Below are positions 48,954-60,876 of a stretch of DNA of 64,000 bases, one piece after another (within the stretch, counting starts at the first letter, position 1; the number at the start of each line of letters is the position of its first letter). The translations under genes and the position numbers were made by a program. Below the pieces are notes generated by a model, which saw only the letters and a list, made by a program, of their open reading frames with translations, did not search any database and was not told the origin of the DNA. Source of the stretch: Porodaedalea pini (Eukaryota; Basidiomycota; Agaricomycetes; Hymenochaetales; Hymenochaetaceae); the NCBI GenBank assembly GCA_002794775.1, contig NBAY01000020.1:372001-436000 (forward strand). The letters run 5' to 3'.

Positions 48954-51076
48954 ATGGCAGAAACATCTCAACAACGCGTGCCAATCTGGGCTGCCGAGGC
49001 CGAAGTCGATGAAGATCTGCAGGATGTGGACCTCAGCCATACCATCGGAAACTACGTGCAGAACGGCGTGTACGATGAAGGCGAGCTACTCCCATCTGTT
49101 CCCATTCATTGAAATTTGTGCTGATATGATGTTTTGGAAGCGCAAACACAGATTGACAGCGCAACTCTGGCAGCGATGCAGCAGCAAATGGCACAGCAGA
49201 CTGCCTTTGCTCAGATCCCTGACGTCGTGAAAAGAGTACGCTTGCAGTTTCCTGTACACATGCACTATCGTACTGAAGCTTGACGTCTAGTTTATAGTGC
49301 ATTTCCACCAAGCCGTTGTGCACAACAACCTTGAGCAGATCACAGTTGCGTATGAGAGTGGATGGAATAAGCTAACGGAAAAATACTATGCGAAGACCGA
49401 ATGGCCGGAGGCAGAGGTCATTGCTCCTCTTGTGAATGATGGTACGCCTGACGTGACTTTATCTACTTGCTGTAGTTGTTCTGAAAATATGAATATGCAG
49501 ACCCGATTTTCCTCATTCTCTATCGCGAACTCTACTACCGCCACGTTTACTCGCGCCTGCAGCCGGACATTGATGACCGTTTCCATTCGTACGAGAACAG
49601 CTGCGAGCTCTTCAACTATCTCTTGAGTGCGTTCAGACTTACTCCATAAAATGTATATTCACCCTACCACAGACTCCGATGGACCTGTGTCGCATGAGTT
49701 GCCTGATCAGTGGTTGTGGGACATCCTCGACGAGTTCATCTACCAGTTCCAGTCCTTTTCCGTCTGGCGCTCCAAGGTGAAGAACAAGACAGAAGAAGAG
49801 CTCGTCCTACTAGCGGATGGTAGCCAAGTTTGGAGCTGCTACAGCGTGCTGAACGTCCTATACTCGCTCATCCAAAAATCCAAGATCAACGAATACATCG
49901 TCGCGACTCGGGAGGGCAAGACTGAGGACGAGATCAACGAGATCGTGGGCGAGTACGGGCAGCGGCCTCTGTACCGCATGCTCGGCTACTTCAGCATTAT
50001 CTGTCTGCTGCGCGTACATGTGCTGCTCGGCGATTTCACGCTCGCGCTCAAGGCGATGGAGAACGTCGAGCTCAGCCAGAAGGCCCCGCTGACGCGCGTG
50101 ACGGCATGCCACGTCTCGACGTACTACCACGTTGGCTTCTGCTACCTCGCGCTGCGCCGCTATCCAGACGCCATCCGCATCTTCGTGTCGATTCTAAACT
50201 TCATCATGCGCATGCGTCGCTACCACACGCGCTCATATCAATACGATCAGATCAACAAGACTGCGGATCGTATGTACGCATTGTTTGCGCTCTGCAATGC
50301 GCTTGCGCCCAGCCGGCTCGACGACAATATCCTCAATACCGCGAAGGAGCGCTATGGAGAGCAGATCGCACGCATGGCGAACGGCGCGGCTACCGATGAG
50401 GCATTGGCGTCATTCGAGGAACTCTTCATCTATGCGTGCCCAAAGTTCATCCCTGCGAACCCGCCGCCTTTCGATGACCCCGCAGCACTTGCAGCATACC
50501 TCGCGGATCCACCCGTGGAGCCCGCGCAGCGTCATCTTGCGCTGTTCCTAGGAGATGTGCGAGCGCAGGCGAGCGCACCGACATTGCGCAGCTTCCTGAA
50601 GCTGTACGCTAGCCTTGATGCGCGCAAGCTTGCTGGTTTCCTTGATGCGGACGAGGAGGAGATGGTGCAGCAGATGATGGTGCTCAAGCAGTGCAGTCGC
50701 CGTATCGGTCGTGTGGCTAACTCGTCGGAAGGAGGACGCGGTCTTCTCGATGGTGAGACGATTACGACGAGCGATCTCGATTTTGTCATCGACGAGGTAA
50801 ATTTGAGCCCTTTCTGTCTGCTTTGCTGTTGATTATTTAAGCGGTCTCTTACAGAATATGGTGCATATCGTCGAGGCAACTGTAGGGCGTCGGTACGCCG
50901 GGTGGTTCATCCGCAACACAGAGCACGCACAACGCGTTCTCGACGGTCTTAAATCTATCCCACTTCCTACCCCAAAACCTGCCGCAGCTCAGAGTACTGA
51001 CGCTGCGACTCCTGCTACTCCTGCGCCGCCGGCAAAAACTGGACAAAAGTTGACCTGGGGCAAGGTTTCCGCTTGA
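48954..51076 (+). CDS. Translation initiation factor eIF3 subunit L
   Basis: Subunit of the cytoplasmic eIF3 complex that helps assemble the 43S pre-initiation complex. The start [18 protein letters not shown] is the first ATG. Six exons join to roughly 610 residues. Landmarks are [90 protein letters not shown] and the family hallmark [20 protein letters not shown]. The end is [13 protein letters not shown], after an Ala/Pro/Thr linker. The length is slightly above the 560 or so of animal eIF3L. The first intron (49081-49140) seems to use a GC donor: exon ...GATGAAG, intron GCGAGC...AAG, exon CGCAAACACAG, giving VYDEAQTQID. The remaining introns are GT-AG. Confidence 0.93.
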
Positions 51077-51328
51077 TTCTTGGTCACCACGTTTTATCCT
51101 TTGTTTCGATTTATCCGACTGTACACCACTTCGTGTAATGTTGTACTGTTGTCTGCTGCTCTTCGGAATTGCAAGCTTCAATTTTATTTCTTTGTTTCTC
51201 TAGTGAGTCTAAAAGTAGGCATAACCTGAGGTATGAGAGCATGACGCGATTATCAACTCAAATTGAAAATAACTCGATGATCGGCGTTGGCTCCCTCGCT
51301 CACTGACTCTTTGAATTCAACTATCAAT

Positions 51329-52321
51329 ATGGGCGACGTGGACAACACAGAGCCAGGCGCAAAACCAATCAAGCTCGCCCTCCTCATGTGCGACACGCCC
51401 GTCCCAGCCGTGCTCGAATCGCATGGGACGTACCTCGACATCTTCCGCAACCAGCTGCGCCTCTCTAATCCCGACGTGTCCTTCCCCTTCACGCTGGACG
51501 GCTACGACGTTGTCACTGCGCAGGAGTACCCCGACCTTGATGCGGGGTATACTGGCGTACTCATCTCTGGCTCTAAGTGGTCGGCTTATGAGGACGAGCC
51601 GTGGATTAATAAACTGGTCGCATGGGTAGCGGACACGGCCGAGAAGAGGCCGGATGTCAAGCTTATAGGTGCCGCATATGCATCCTCTTCCTCAAGAGTC
51701 AAGATGATACTAAGTATATGAACGTGTGCTCACTCGCGTGCGGCAAGGTAGGCATATGCTTTGGTCAGCAGATTGTCGCGCGAGCGATGGGAGGCGAGTG
51801 CGTGCCGAATGACGGGCGCTGGGAGATCGGGACGACGGACATGGAACTGACAGATATTGGAAAGGCAGTGTTCAAGACAAATAAGCCGATGATTGTGAGT
51901 CGCTCTTCGTTCATTTATCGTTCATTTTCCAAATTCCCGAAGTGTTGTCTACGAGTCTGATTTACACCTGCTCCTAAAGGCCATTCAACAAATGCACCGC
52001 GACCACGTCCCCTCCGTCCCACCATCATTCCACTCACTTGGCTCCTCACCCGTCGCACCTGTACAGGGTCTCGTGCGCTTATACCCATCTGCCTCGTCTC
52101 CGACCCCAGAAGCTACGAATATCCATATTTTCACCGTGCAAGGTCACCCAGAGTTTACAGCGGACATCGTGAACGCGATCATCGATGTGCGCGAGCGCAA
52201 CGGGGTGATGAGCGCGGAAATTGTTCAGGAGGGACGAGCGCGGGCGAAAAAGGATCATGAGGGAATTGGGTCCATTGGACGAGCTATCTGGAGAGTACTA
52301 GGTGTTGACGCGAAGGCGTGA
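51329..52321 (+). CDS. Class I glutamine amidotransferase-like protein
   Basis: A single-domain GATase1-fold protein, like the yeast and plant gamma-glutamyl-peptidase/GMP-synthase-like proteins. The substrate cannot be told from sequence. Start MGDVDNTEPGAKPIKLALLM. Three exons give about 275 residues. GVLISGSKWSAYEDEPWI precedes the nucleophile elbow GICFGQQIVARAMGG, in which Cys is the expected catalytic residue. FTVQGHPEF carries the catalytic His, with an acidic residue two positions on. The first intron is placed so that KLIG joins ICFGQQ. End RVLGVDAKA. The triad is present, so it is probably active. It follows eIF3L on the same strand but with its own promoter space (about 250 bp). 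Confidence 0.85.
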
Positions 52322-53352
52322 CTTGGGATGATTTTGGATAGATCAACAAGTCTGAGTATTCAAAAGTGTGCTGCACTCACGAACTCTTTACGCGTTTTCT
52401 ACACTCATTGATTAGACGGACTAGATATTAAATGTTGTAATCCACCCTCTTACTCGGAGTTGGGCCTCCTGCTTCGGCCTAAAAGGCGATCACAGCTCGC
52501 TAGGAGCGCAGGACTCATAATGGGTGTGCTGCAAAACTATCACGTCAGTTAAGGTGATATAACCGCTGCATTTGCGCGTTTTTTGCCCTTTCCTTGGCAA
52601 AGTAACCCTGTATCACAGGTTCTCCGAGTTTAAAAACAATCACTGATATAGAGCCATTACTTGAATGAACTTGCGGAGTTACAGGGTTTTCAATAAATCT
52701 TGTCAGTGCGCATTTCAGAAAAAGAAAGTTGTGCGCCCTCCCAAAGAAGAATCTGCCTTTTGGGGTGAGGACGCGCGTCGTGGATTTACACAATGAGCGT
52801 GCCATTGAAATTTGAAATGATGTTGAGACGAGCCGAAGTAATTAGATCACGTTTTCAAGGGTTTTAATGAGAAATATTCGCTGTTATATTGAAGGCCCCA
52901 TTTCCTCCACTTTATTTTACATCTGCTGTTGAGGTTATTCACATCTTGAGAGCACGACGTAGAGCTAGCAAGCAAATCCACGACGCGTCCCCGCCCAAAA
53001 AGGCAGATTCTTCTTTGGGAGGGCGCACAACTTTTCTCTTTCTGAAATGCGCACTGACAAGGTTTATTGAAAACGCTGTAATGGCATCTCGACCTATTCA
53101 GTATATGGTCTAGCTGCAAGTCGGGACGCTCTGCTCTCATGTGGCTTCTGATTTCAGGTACAAGGATCTGAGACAACGCGCAAGGGTTCTTCTACCTATT
53201 CACTTATGTCTAGAACTGGGTTCCGCTCGAAATGTCGCACCTTGCTCTTCTTGCACGAAATTCTGATTTGCCGTCATCTCAAGGAGATTTCAGTTCTCCG
53301 GCCAACACCCCCGGATTTTGGCGCATCCGGCCTAGTCAAACATTTTTTCCTA
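52322..53352. other. Intergenic with an inverted repeat
   Basis: Apart from the inverted repeat at 52680-53081, nothing recognisable is present. Open frames here belong to the repeat arms and encode the same short sequence FLKCALTRFIEN on opposite strands. Confidence 0.5.
52680..53081. repeat. Inverted repeat, two 108-bp arms
   Basis: Arms 52680-52787 and 52974-53081 are reverse complements with scattered mismatches, sharing CAGATTCTTCTTTGGGAGGG and ATGCGCACTGACAAG, around a 186-bp spacer. It is likely a foldback-type transposon relic. No coding function is supported. Confidence 0.7.
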
Positions 53353-54128
53353 AGGTAGGGAAAGTATAAACTCGACCAACCCAAGTCACATCAATGTCAC
53401 AAGCCCTGATGTCACACTTACTCCATTTGGAAGGACCCTGGCGGCAAAAATCGAGAGGTCAGAGTCGACTTTTTATTTAAAGTGACAAGGAGGTCTATAT
53501 TCATTCAAAATACATATGTATCAAATGCCTGAAGCCTCCAAATCAGCCATGATACTATCCGGCAGGGTTCTGTGGCCATGATATGTTCGGTTTGCACACT
53601 GAGCCTGCTTTCCAGTCAGTCCCTTGCGATATGCATCCATAAAGCATGCGGATTGATCAGCACTCACAGATTGTTTTTTCTTGCTCAGGTTCTGTATCCT
53701 GGCTTTGATTGTTTTGGAATGACATCCCATTGCTTGTCTTGTACGTAGCGGGAGAGGGGAGATGGTGAAGATATGCACATTAGTAATAGCTTGTAATTAC
53801 TATATTAAGCAATTATTTGTCAACTGGGAATAGCCGAGAGCGGCAAAAATTGTCGAGCTGAAATTTTTGAAGTTTGTTAAAATGCCTTTTGTTGAAAAAT
53901 AAGGCCTTTGGCATAAAAAGAGTTTTTTCCTTAAATAGACAAACTGAATCTTCATATTTTTGAAAATAAAAAACATACATCTGTAGCTAACAAGAATGTA
54001 AAGAGGACTATGAGGCTCAAATGTGAGTTTGTGCCCGGTAAAAGAGCCAATATCATCGACACCGTGTGCAACCCAATAAGGCAAGTAGGGTCCTGTCACG
54101 GTTGGTCGAGTTTATACTTTCCCTACCT
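53353..54128. mobile_element. 776-bp pogo/Fot-like non-autonomous element
   Basis: Perfect terminal inverted repeats of 29 bp start AGGTAGGGAAAGTATAAACT at 53353 and on the complement from 54128. TA flanks both ends, the target duplication of the Tc1/mariner superfamily. A minus-strand frame at 53521-53778 (with KTIKARIQNLSKKKQ) could be a transposase remnant, but that is unproven. The element itself cannot encode a full transposase. Confidence 0.75.
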
Positions 54129-54130
54129 TA

Positions 54131-54982
54131 GTTTCCCGCTAATCCACGTCCCTGACAATCGCAGGTGGCGGTCCACCCAAGATCGACTAAGTTTGTCTCT
54201 GATATGTACTAGCGGCATCGCGTACCTTCTCATTTTTGCCTGCCTGATCCCGTAGTGATCACACTGTCCCCAGCAATACTCCGGCTGGACCTTGTGTAGT
54301 CATTACAAGTCGATACGTGCTAAATTCAAGATGTCTAATCCTACCTGGTCTATTTTTGCACTTCACCCGTGTACTTTGCTCTTTCCTCCTAAATCTGGGC
54401 TTTGAGTTAGATGGGCTGCCTGATGTCTCGAGGCTCTCAATCAAGCAAAGTTGGGCATAGGCGGAATTGATGAAATAGAATACATCTACAAGCTAGACAT
54501 GGCCATCTATCACACCGCCGACTTGAAGAAATGCAAGCTTTATTTGACACCAAAACATATCTATGTCTGGAAATGTACGTCAGCTCGAAACCAAAAAAGA
54601 GGTCTGTGCTTTGATTTGCAGTTTCTTTCCAGTATTCTCTAGCAATATGTCGCAACAGGGTTGTAGAGCTCGAGTCCGCTAGTCAGCGCGCGTCAACCCT
54701 GCATGGGCGCCCAGGCGAAACCCGAATACCAGCCTTGCAACGTCTGTCATGTCCGCGTACGGACTAAATTACTAGTAAATGAGCTGCAAAGAAATTATTG
54801 AGCGACCCGACGTAAATTTACGGGGGACACGTTTGTCTTATTGAACCCTTTCGACGAAGGTATAGAAGTAGGTCAGTTTTTCTGTGAACATCCAGCAACT
54901 ACCCCAGCTCTTTTACAGCTTCTGCTACCGCAAGCCGTATACTATCTCGTTCACTAGCATCCGACCCATTCACTTGCACATT
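54131..54982. other. Intergenic, no gene seen
   Basis: This region lies between the pogo-like element and the small secreted protein. There are short open frames only, with no recognisable domain. The last 100 bp are the promoter/5' leader of the downstream gene. Confidence 0.5.
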
Positions 54983-55630
54983 ATGCGCTCCAACGTCCTC
55001 TCCGTCGCTGCAGTGACCTTCGCTTGCTTCTTTGCCACCGTTCAGGCACAGACAGTATGTCCTTGTACTATGGGACCTCTCCCATCTCTTCAAAACCCCG
55101 ACTGACCATTGCTCCATGACTCGATTGTGTCTTTCAGTGGTATGCGGTCTTCACTGACAATGGCGTTTCGTTCCTCGACTCGAACAATGCGAAGATAGAG
55201 ACAACGCACCAGACAAGGTATGTCCCATCTATTTCACGGACTAGAGTTTCACAGACACATGTCTTGCAGCGTCGCTGATGTCGCCTCCAATACTGACAAG
55301 GGCGAGCGCTTCCGATTCCCAACGGGCTCGGGAGGGATCCTCGTTAGCGAGGCACACAACGATCACGCCGTCGGGTACGACGAAAACGCCAACGAGTTCC
55401 ACGCCGACTTCTCAACGAGCCACTTGAATGCGCTCGTCACTGTGACCGTCAACGGCAACACAGCTTCATTCTGCAACAACGATTACTGTATCGGAGATGG
55501 AGGGGAGGGTAAGTTATTTTATCCTTTATTTGTCCCTGTCTCCGTATGCTGAGAACACACGCCTTGTTAAAATATTATAGTGACATCCGACGCGTTCCAA
55601 TGGACGATCCAGGAGATTAATCCGGTTTAG
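54983..55630 (+). CDS. Small secreted protein of unknown function
   Basis: Start MRSNVLSVAAVTFACFFATV followed by QAQT is a clear signal peptide. Four exons (introns after QAQT, within HQT-SVADV, and after IGDGGE) give about 150 residues. The mature part begins WYAVFTDNGVSFLDSNNAK and contains two cysteines close together (SFCNNDYCIGDGGE). It ends QWTIQEINPV. I do not recognise the family. It could be a small secreted effector-like or wall-associated protein, and nothing in the sequence decides this. An earlier start upstream in the same frame lacks a better signal. Confidence 0.72.
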
Positions 55631-55739
55631 TAGAACGTCGTAATAGTGCTCGTATGTGATGTCTGAATGGCCTCCAGAGCGCGCATGCAATTTATTTTAT
55701 ATACATGACGGAAGGCGGGTGAGCCTGTACCGCATATAG

Positions 55740-57687
55740 TTACGAGCCTACATGTGCGAGGTCCAGAATTTCGGGCACTGCATGTTGAACTAATAAACCT
55801 GATTGCGCCCCTGGTCGATTTGCACGAAGCACAATTCCTACTACTATGTTCCCTGGCGGAATCCTCAGTGACCAAGGACTTGAGAAGCATAATTTACTCA
55901 CTATAACACTACTCCGTCCGCTGCTGATGTTGAGGACTGACGCTTCGTGCACCGCAATGAGGTGATTAGAAAGGCGGATGCAGAGGATGTTGTGCATGAC
56001 GGCCTGTGGTCTATGGGGAACTTGTTTCAGTAAATATCACCTCGACGACCGTTTCTTGCAAAAGGGTTACACAGCAAGATAGTACGGCGCCAAACGCTGA
56101 CATGTATGTAAGTCTTTCAGGTTTGGCACATTCATTTGACTCAATAGGGCTACTTACAGGAGTGAGCGTAATTATCAGGATATTTGCAAGAGTGGCGGCT
56201 AGAAACAGATCAGACCAACTTCTGCATTCCTGATGCGATAGACTTGCCCATTATGTACACATAGTAAAACACGCCTGTGCTCAAAAGCTGTTCAGCATCC
56301 TTTGGTCAGGTACATGATACATCTGCCGTACCATCTTGCACCAATACTCTCGCGAGTTTCATGGTCGAGTTCCGGCCTACGGAGATTGCACGGTTAGCCA
56401 CCAATTGATAGGAGTCCATGCTATTATACTCACAGAATTTAGCGTACTTCATTATTACAAGTAACAAGAGTACTGGCGTGCACAGAACAGATGAGTTATC
56501 GTAAAAGACGTGTAGTCGGAAATCATAATGTGTACGTACTTATTTCTTGGATAAAGACAATGAGATATAAGATCCAGCGCCGCCTGTCGAGAAGATAGAT
56601 TTCACATCCTGAGCCGGATGGGCGAGCACTATTTTCTGTATGAGCGGTATGTCAGTTCAATAAAATAAAGAGAATCAATAAAAAGAAATTGCTAGCCATC
56701 CTCGGATAGAAACACCCAATACAAGAGTACGAAAGTAGACACTGTAGTCAACTTGAATTTAATGAAGCTACAATACTTGGAGTTGTAAATACTCTCGTAC
56801 TTACGATGAAAATGCTCAACATGAAAATGAGTATGCTTTTCTTCCGCTCCCACATTATGTAGACACGCATGCTTATAACACCTGCTAAATTATAAGACAT
56901 TTGCACACGAGTCAGAGGCTCGTCGACTCACTTCCTGCCGCTGCTGTCGAAATGCATGACATATCTAAAATCAAAGGCCACAAGTGTGAATATCTTGTGG
57001 CGAGGTTAAACTCAAGAGCAAGAAATGGTATTACATACATGATAACAGAAGCGTCAATGGTTTACAGAGCTGTGTCGACACATCCCCAACTCAGACACAT
57101 CTAGAATATGAACTATGAATCCTAGCTACCTCAAATTTACCCTGCAACGCCACGACGGCTGCAAATACCGCGATTTTGTAAATGTGTTCCAGACGTGCAA
57201 TTCGAGGAGAGAACGCACTGTAAAAGAAGAGGGTACTCATAATGAAAGGTGCATATCGGTTTGCCGCGAAGATTCCTTTGACAAAGGAATTCCGGCGTGA
57301 GGACCACAGCAGCGGAATCTTGGTGACAAGAACAGTAAGACTATGGCAGAAACAAGGGCATATCACTACTTAACGGCGTACCTCCTCGTCAAGAGTTATA
57401 ATATACTCATAAATCTACCGGTCATTGATCAGCCTGCTATTTCTTAGGAAGATGCGTTCCTGGAAAATTTGAAGGGCTTACACAAAGAACCAGTGTCGCA
57501 CCTGATGCAAGAAATGTCAGAGCTATTTTCTGTCTGAAGGAGAGGGAGGATCAACTGACACGCGATGTGCTGTTTAAGTACAAGAGTCGTCTTAGTTTGG
57601 AGTAGAAATGAGCGTGATTAAACCCACCTTTGCCGTAAACACTACGCTACCCACCTCGTCGATCGTTGCTTCTATTGTGCTAGTCAT
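55740..57687 (-). CDS. DUF6533-type integral membrane protein, copy A
   Basis: The family is a large Agaricomycete set of multi-pass membrane proteins of unknown role. Start MTSTIEATIDEVGSVVFTAK. Then tiny exons give YEYIITLDEE, IPLLWSSRRNSFVKGIFAAN with RYAPFIMSTLFFYSAF, and MRVYIMWERKKSILIFMLSI. These correspond to the family's LLTLxxEVxxFWxRxxxxxKxLFLLNRY and LRxYALWxRxxxILxxL. The C-terminal block LCIRLSNHLIAVHEAS matches the conserved end. Because exons are very short I could not fix all splice sites or the exact stop. The copy may be intact or slightly decayed. The tandem paralog lies at 58315-60296. Confidence 0.6.
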
Positions 57688-58314
57688 GACGAAGCAGAGA
57701 GGAAGGGCTAGCTATGCTGCAGAAGACTGGCTATAGAGAAAGTTGATGGGGGTACAAGCTGCAACCACCCACTCGCAAGCTGGGTATTTATGCATGATAC
57801 TTGATCAGATTTCGTTGTCGGTAATCAAAGGCTTTATAATGGCAAACAAGACATCACGATTCGTCGGATGCAGGATACTTCTGAGCGCCAGCACTCTAGA
57901 TTGATTCTTATACCAAAGGAGGACATGCTTTAGATGACCTCGAAACTGCTTCTAAAGGAGGTGATTTGTGTACTGAACTGCAATATGACCTGTCGTAATG
58001 CTAATCACTCATCTTGAGTTTAGGCCAAAGGACAGAGAGCAGGACCCTGCGAGAAGCGAGTCAAGCGGTGTTAAAAATAAGTCGTCTTGCTCCATCTTCA
58101 TCATACATCACATCTTCCCGGAATCCCAGAGGGCTCCTTTTTAAATTTCAAGTATTTCAAGTATGCGGGACGAAGCGAAGAAAGATGGAAGTACGGTGTA
58201 ACAGATCGTCAAAGTCCAAGATAATTAAGTCCTTCCCAAAGTATCGCAATCGGTGATTGTCGCCTGCACGTGAACGAGAATGAGCCATGGCAACGTCGAG
58301 GTATTCGATCCCGT

Positions 58315-60296
58315 TCATCTGAACTCGATGTAATCTGAAGCCAAATTTGCAGACTCGATACTTAAAACAGAAAGGCTGTAGCCGTACCTGCAGCTAAGAG
58401 TTAATAGCAAGTTCACGCTTTTTCTAAACAATACAGGCCTTCGCACTACTATATTCCAGACAACCTCAGTAAATACACCAAGACGCGACATGCAAAGAAT
58501 ACTCACTCTACCACCTTCTCCGCTGCCAATATCGACGCGTGTAGCCGAATCGTGCACTCTAACCAAGTGAATCGAAAGGCGTATGCAGAGGATGTTGTGA
58601 AGAACGGCTTCAAGTCTGCAACAAAAGGGTTTCAGCACAGTTTCACCACAAAATCCGGATAATTCGTGTGAAGACCTACACGACACCATAAAAGGGTGGA
58701 GGATTCTGATAAAACATTTCAGTCATCGGAAGAATACCCAGATGATTCAACCCAGGACTTACGGGTACAAGAGAGTTTACTTGAAGATTTGCAATTGTGA
58801 CAACTAGAGGGTTATTTGAACTAACAGACTTGTCGAACGTCGTTCGTTGCGACCGGCTTACCTATCATGCAACAGTAGTAAAGCTGACCTTTATTCAATG
58901 TCGATTAGTTTCACCTGACTGTATATCTTATGGGCTTGCAATTACCGTCCTTTATCAATGCTTTCACGAGTCTCCTGTTCGTGTCATGGTCTTAGGAGAT
59001 CATAAGTCTTATGCATGGTTAATTAGAGAACACGATTAGATTCAACTCACGAAACTTAACATCCTTCATCATTATGAGTAGAAGGAGTACTATAGTTGAG
59101 AGGACGGGAGGTGTTATTTGTGCCAACGCGGTTCGGAGCAATGTGGATATGTACGTACTTATTTCTTGCGTAAGAAGGATGAAAAACGGGATCCAGCCCA
59201 GCTTACTGAGAAGGAGGAGCACGCAGCCTGAGTCGTACGGACGGATGCTTATTTCTGCGATGAGAAGTACTTTAGCCCAGAAGGATGTCGAGGCTGAAAC
59301 GGCTAACCCTCGAAGGATTCTGACACCCGGCACAGGACTGCGAAAATAATCACTATATTCGACTTGAATTGAATGAGATAAACCGTCTGAAACTGTTGGA
59401 CGGTCCTACTCACTGTGAAAAGGCTCAGAAGGAAAATGAGAATCTTCTTCTTTCGTTCCCATAGGGTGTAGATACGCAAGAAAAGGATGCCTGCAGAACC
59501 ATAGTCATGCATTTGTTAGCAGCTTGAATTGGTCAGCTTACTTCCGGATAATGCGGCAGATGTGTATGACAGGTCTGATTGTAAAAGTGGTGTAGGTCAA
59601 TATCGGAAGTGAGAAAGATGTAACCCAGAGGGAACTTCACATACATCCTATCAGAATTGCTATGGGTTTACAGAGCTGTATCATGCAATCTCAATTGAGT
59701 GAGAGGGCTTTGCATATGACCAACAATATTATTCACCCCGAAGTCGCCCCGGAACAGAACGGCAGCTGCAGGGAGGTGAGCGTGTAATCAAACAGCGTAC
59801 ATGATAGTCAAATGTAAGACGAACCGTACAAGAAAAGAAAACTTGTGACAAATGGAGCGTATCGATTAATGATGAGAACGGTTTTGACAATAGTATGTCG
59901 ACGAGAGGACCAAAGCAGCCGTATCTAGTCGGTGAGCACCGTGAGCGTAGAATGCAGAACAGAATATCAAGATGTTTGATATCATACCTCATCATCAAGT
60001 GTTATTAAATATTCGTATACCTATTGCGTGGGGTTGGTTAGTTGTCATCTAGAACAATATCTTTCAGACGAAACTAAGCAACTTACGAAAAGAGCTACTG
60101 TCGCGACTGATATAAGAACTATCAGGAAAAGGTTGCTTCCTACAGAAGAACGTGTGACGGACCCGCGAGATACTACCGAAACACGGATGAAAAGTCTGCA
60201 GGGTCCAGGAGTAAAAACCTGCAGGGCTACGCTTACCTGAGCAATATTCACGTTGCTCGCCTCCGTGTCGATTGAAATTTCTAATGCGCTCGACAT
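58315..60296 (-). CDS. DUF6533-type integral membrane protein, copy B
   Basis: Tandem paralog of copy A with the same exon order. Start MSSALEISIDTEASNVNIAQ, then VYEYLITLDDE, IRLLWSSRRHTIVKTVLIIN with RYAPFVTSFLFLY, FLRIYTLWERKKKILIFLLS, a hydrophobic block near 59150 (KLGWIPFFILLTQEI), TPPVLSTIVLLLLIMMKDV and the terminal LHNILCIRLSIHLVRVHDSA. Several predicted membrane helices are evident. The frame within each recognised exon is open. The exact 3' end (stop complement at 58315) is tentative. Divergence from copy A is high, so the duplication is old. Confidence 0.62.
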
Positions 60297-60876
60297 CACG
60301 CAGAAACGGGAGAAGAACAGCCTGAGGACAAGGTCGACAGAGAGACAAGAGAATGGAGCCATTTGCTCACAGTCTGGATATTTATGAGAGGTAAGTGAGA
60401 CGAGACTCCATTGGCATAGCCTACAAACAGAAACAAGAGTCACAGGTAAATCTTCGAACATCAGTGTTCGAGCTCGATTGAGCAGACGAAAGCAAGAAGA
60501 GATCCAATGAATACCATTTCGAAGCTTCATAGAAAGTTTTATTTTATTTTTAAGTAGAAGCACTTTGAAGTACGGTCTGACCTGCTATAGACAAAATTAT
60601 TCACCTGAGGCTTCAGAAGGCAACACATAGAACAAGGAGACCCAAGTTTTGGTTCATCTTCATCATCTCTTAGACTTGAGACATGATCCTTTTCGTAATT
60701 ATACTCGAAGCTTGCATGGTTTGTGTTCGGTTTCATGGCACAATGGGCAAGCATGGGGAGGTGAAGGAGTTCGAAGCTAATGAAGTTAGCCGCAGCCAAC
60801 CGAACTTTCCAAACACGTCGCGATCGGCATGCCTCTCACCGCTCGTCACCACACATTGCACTTACCACCTCCTCCC

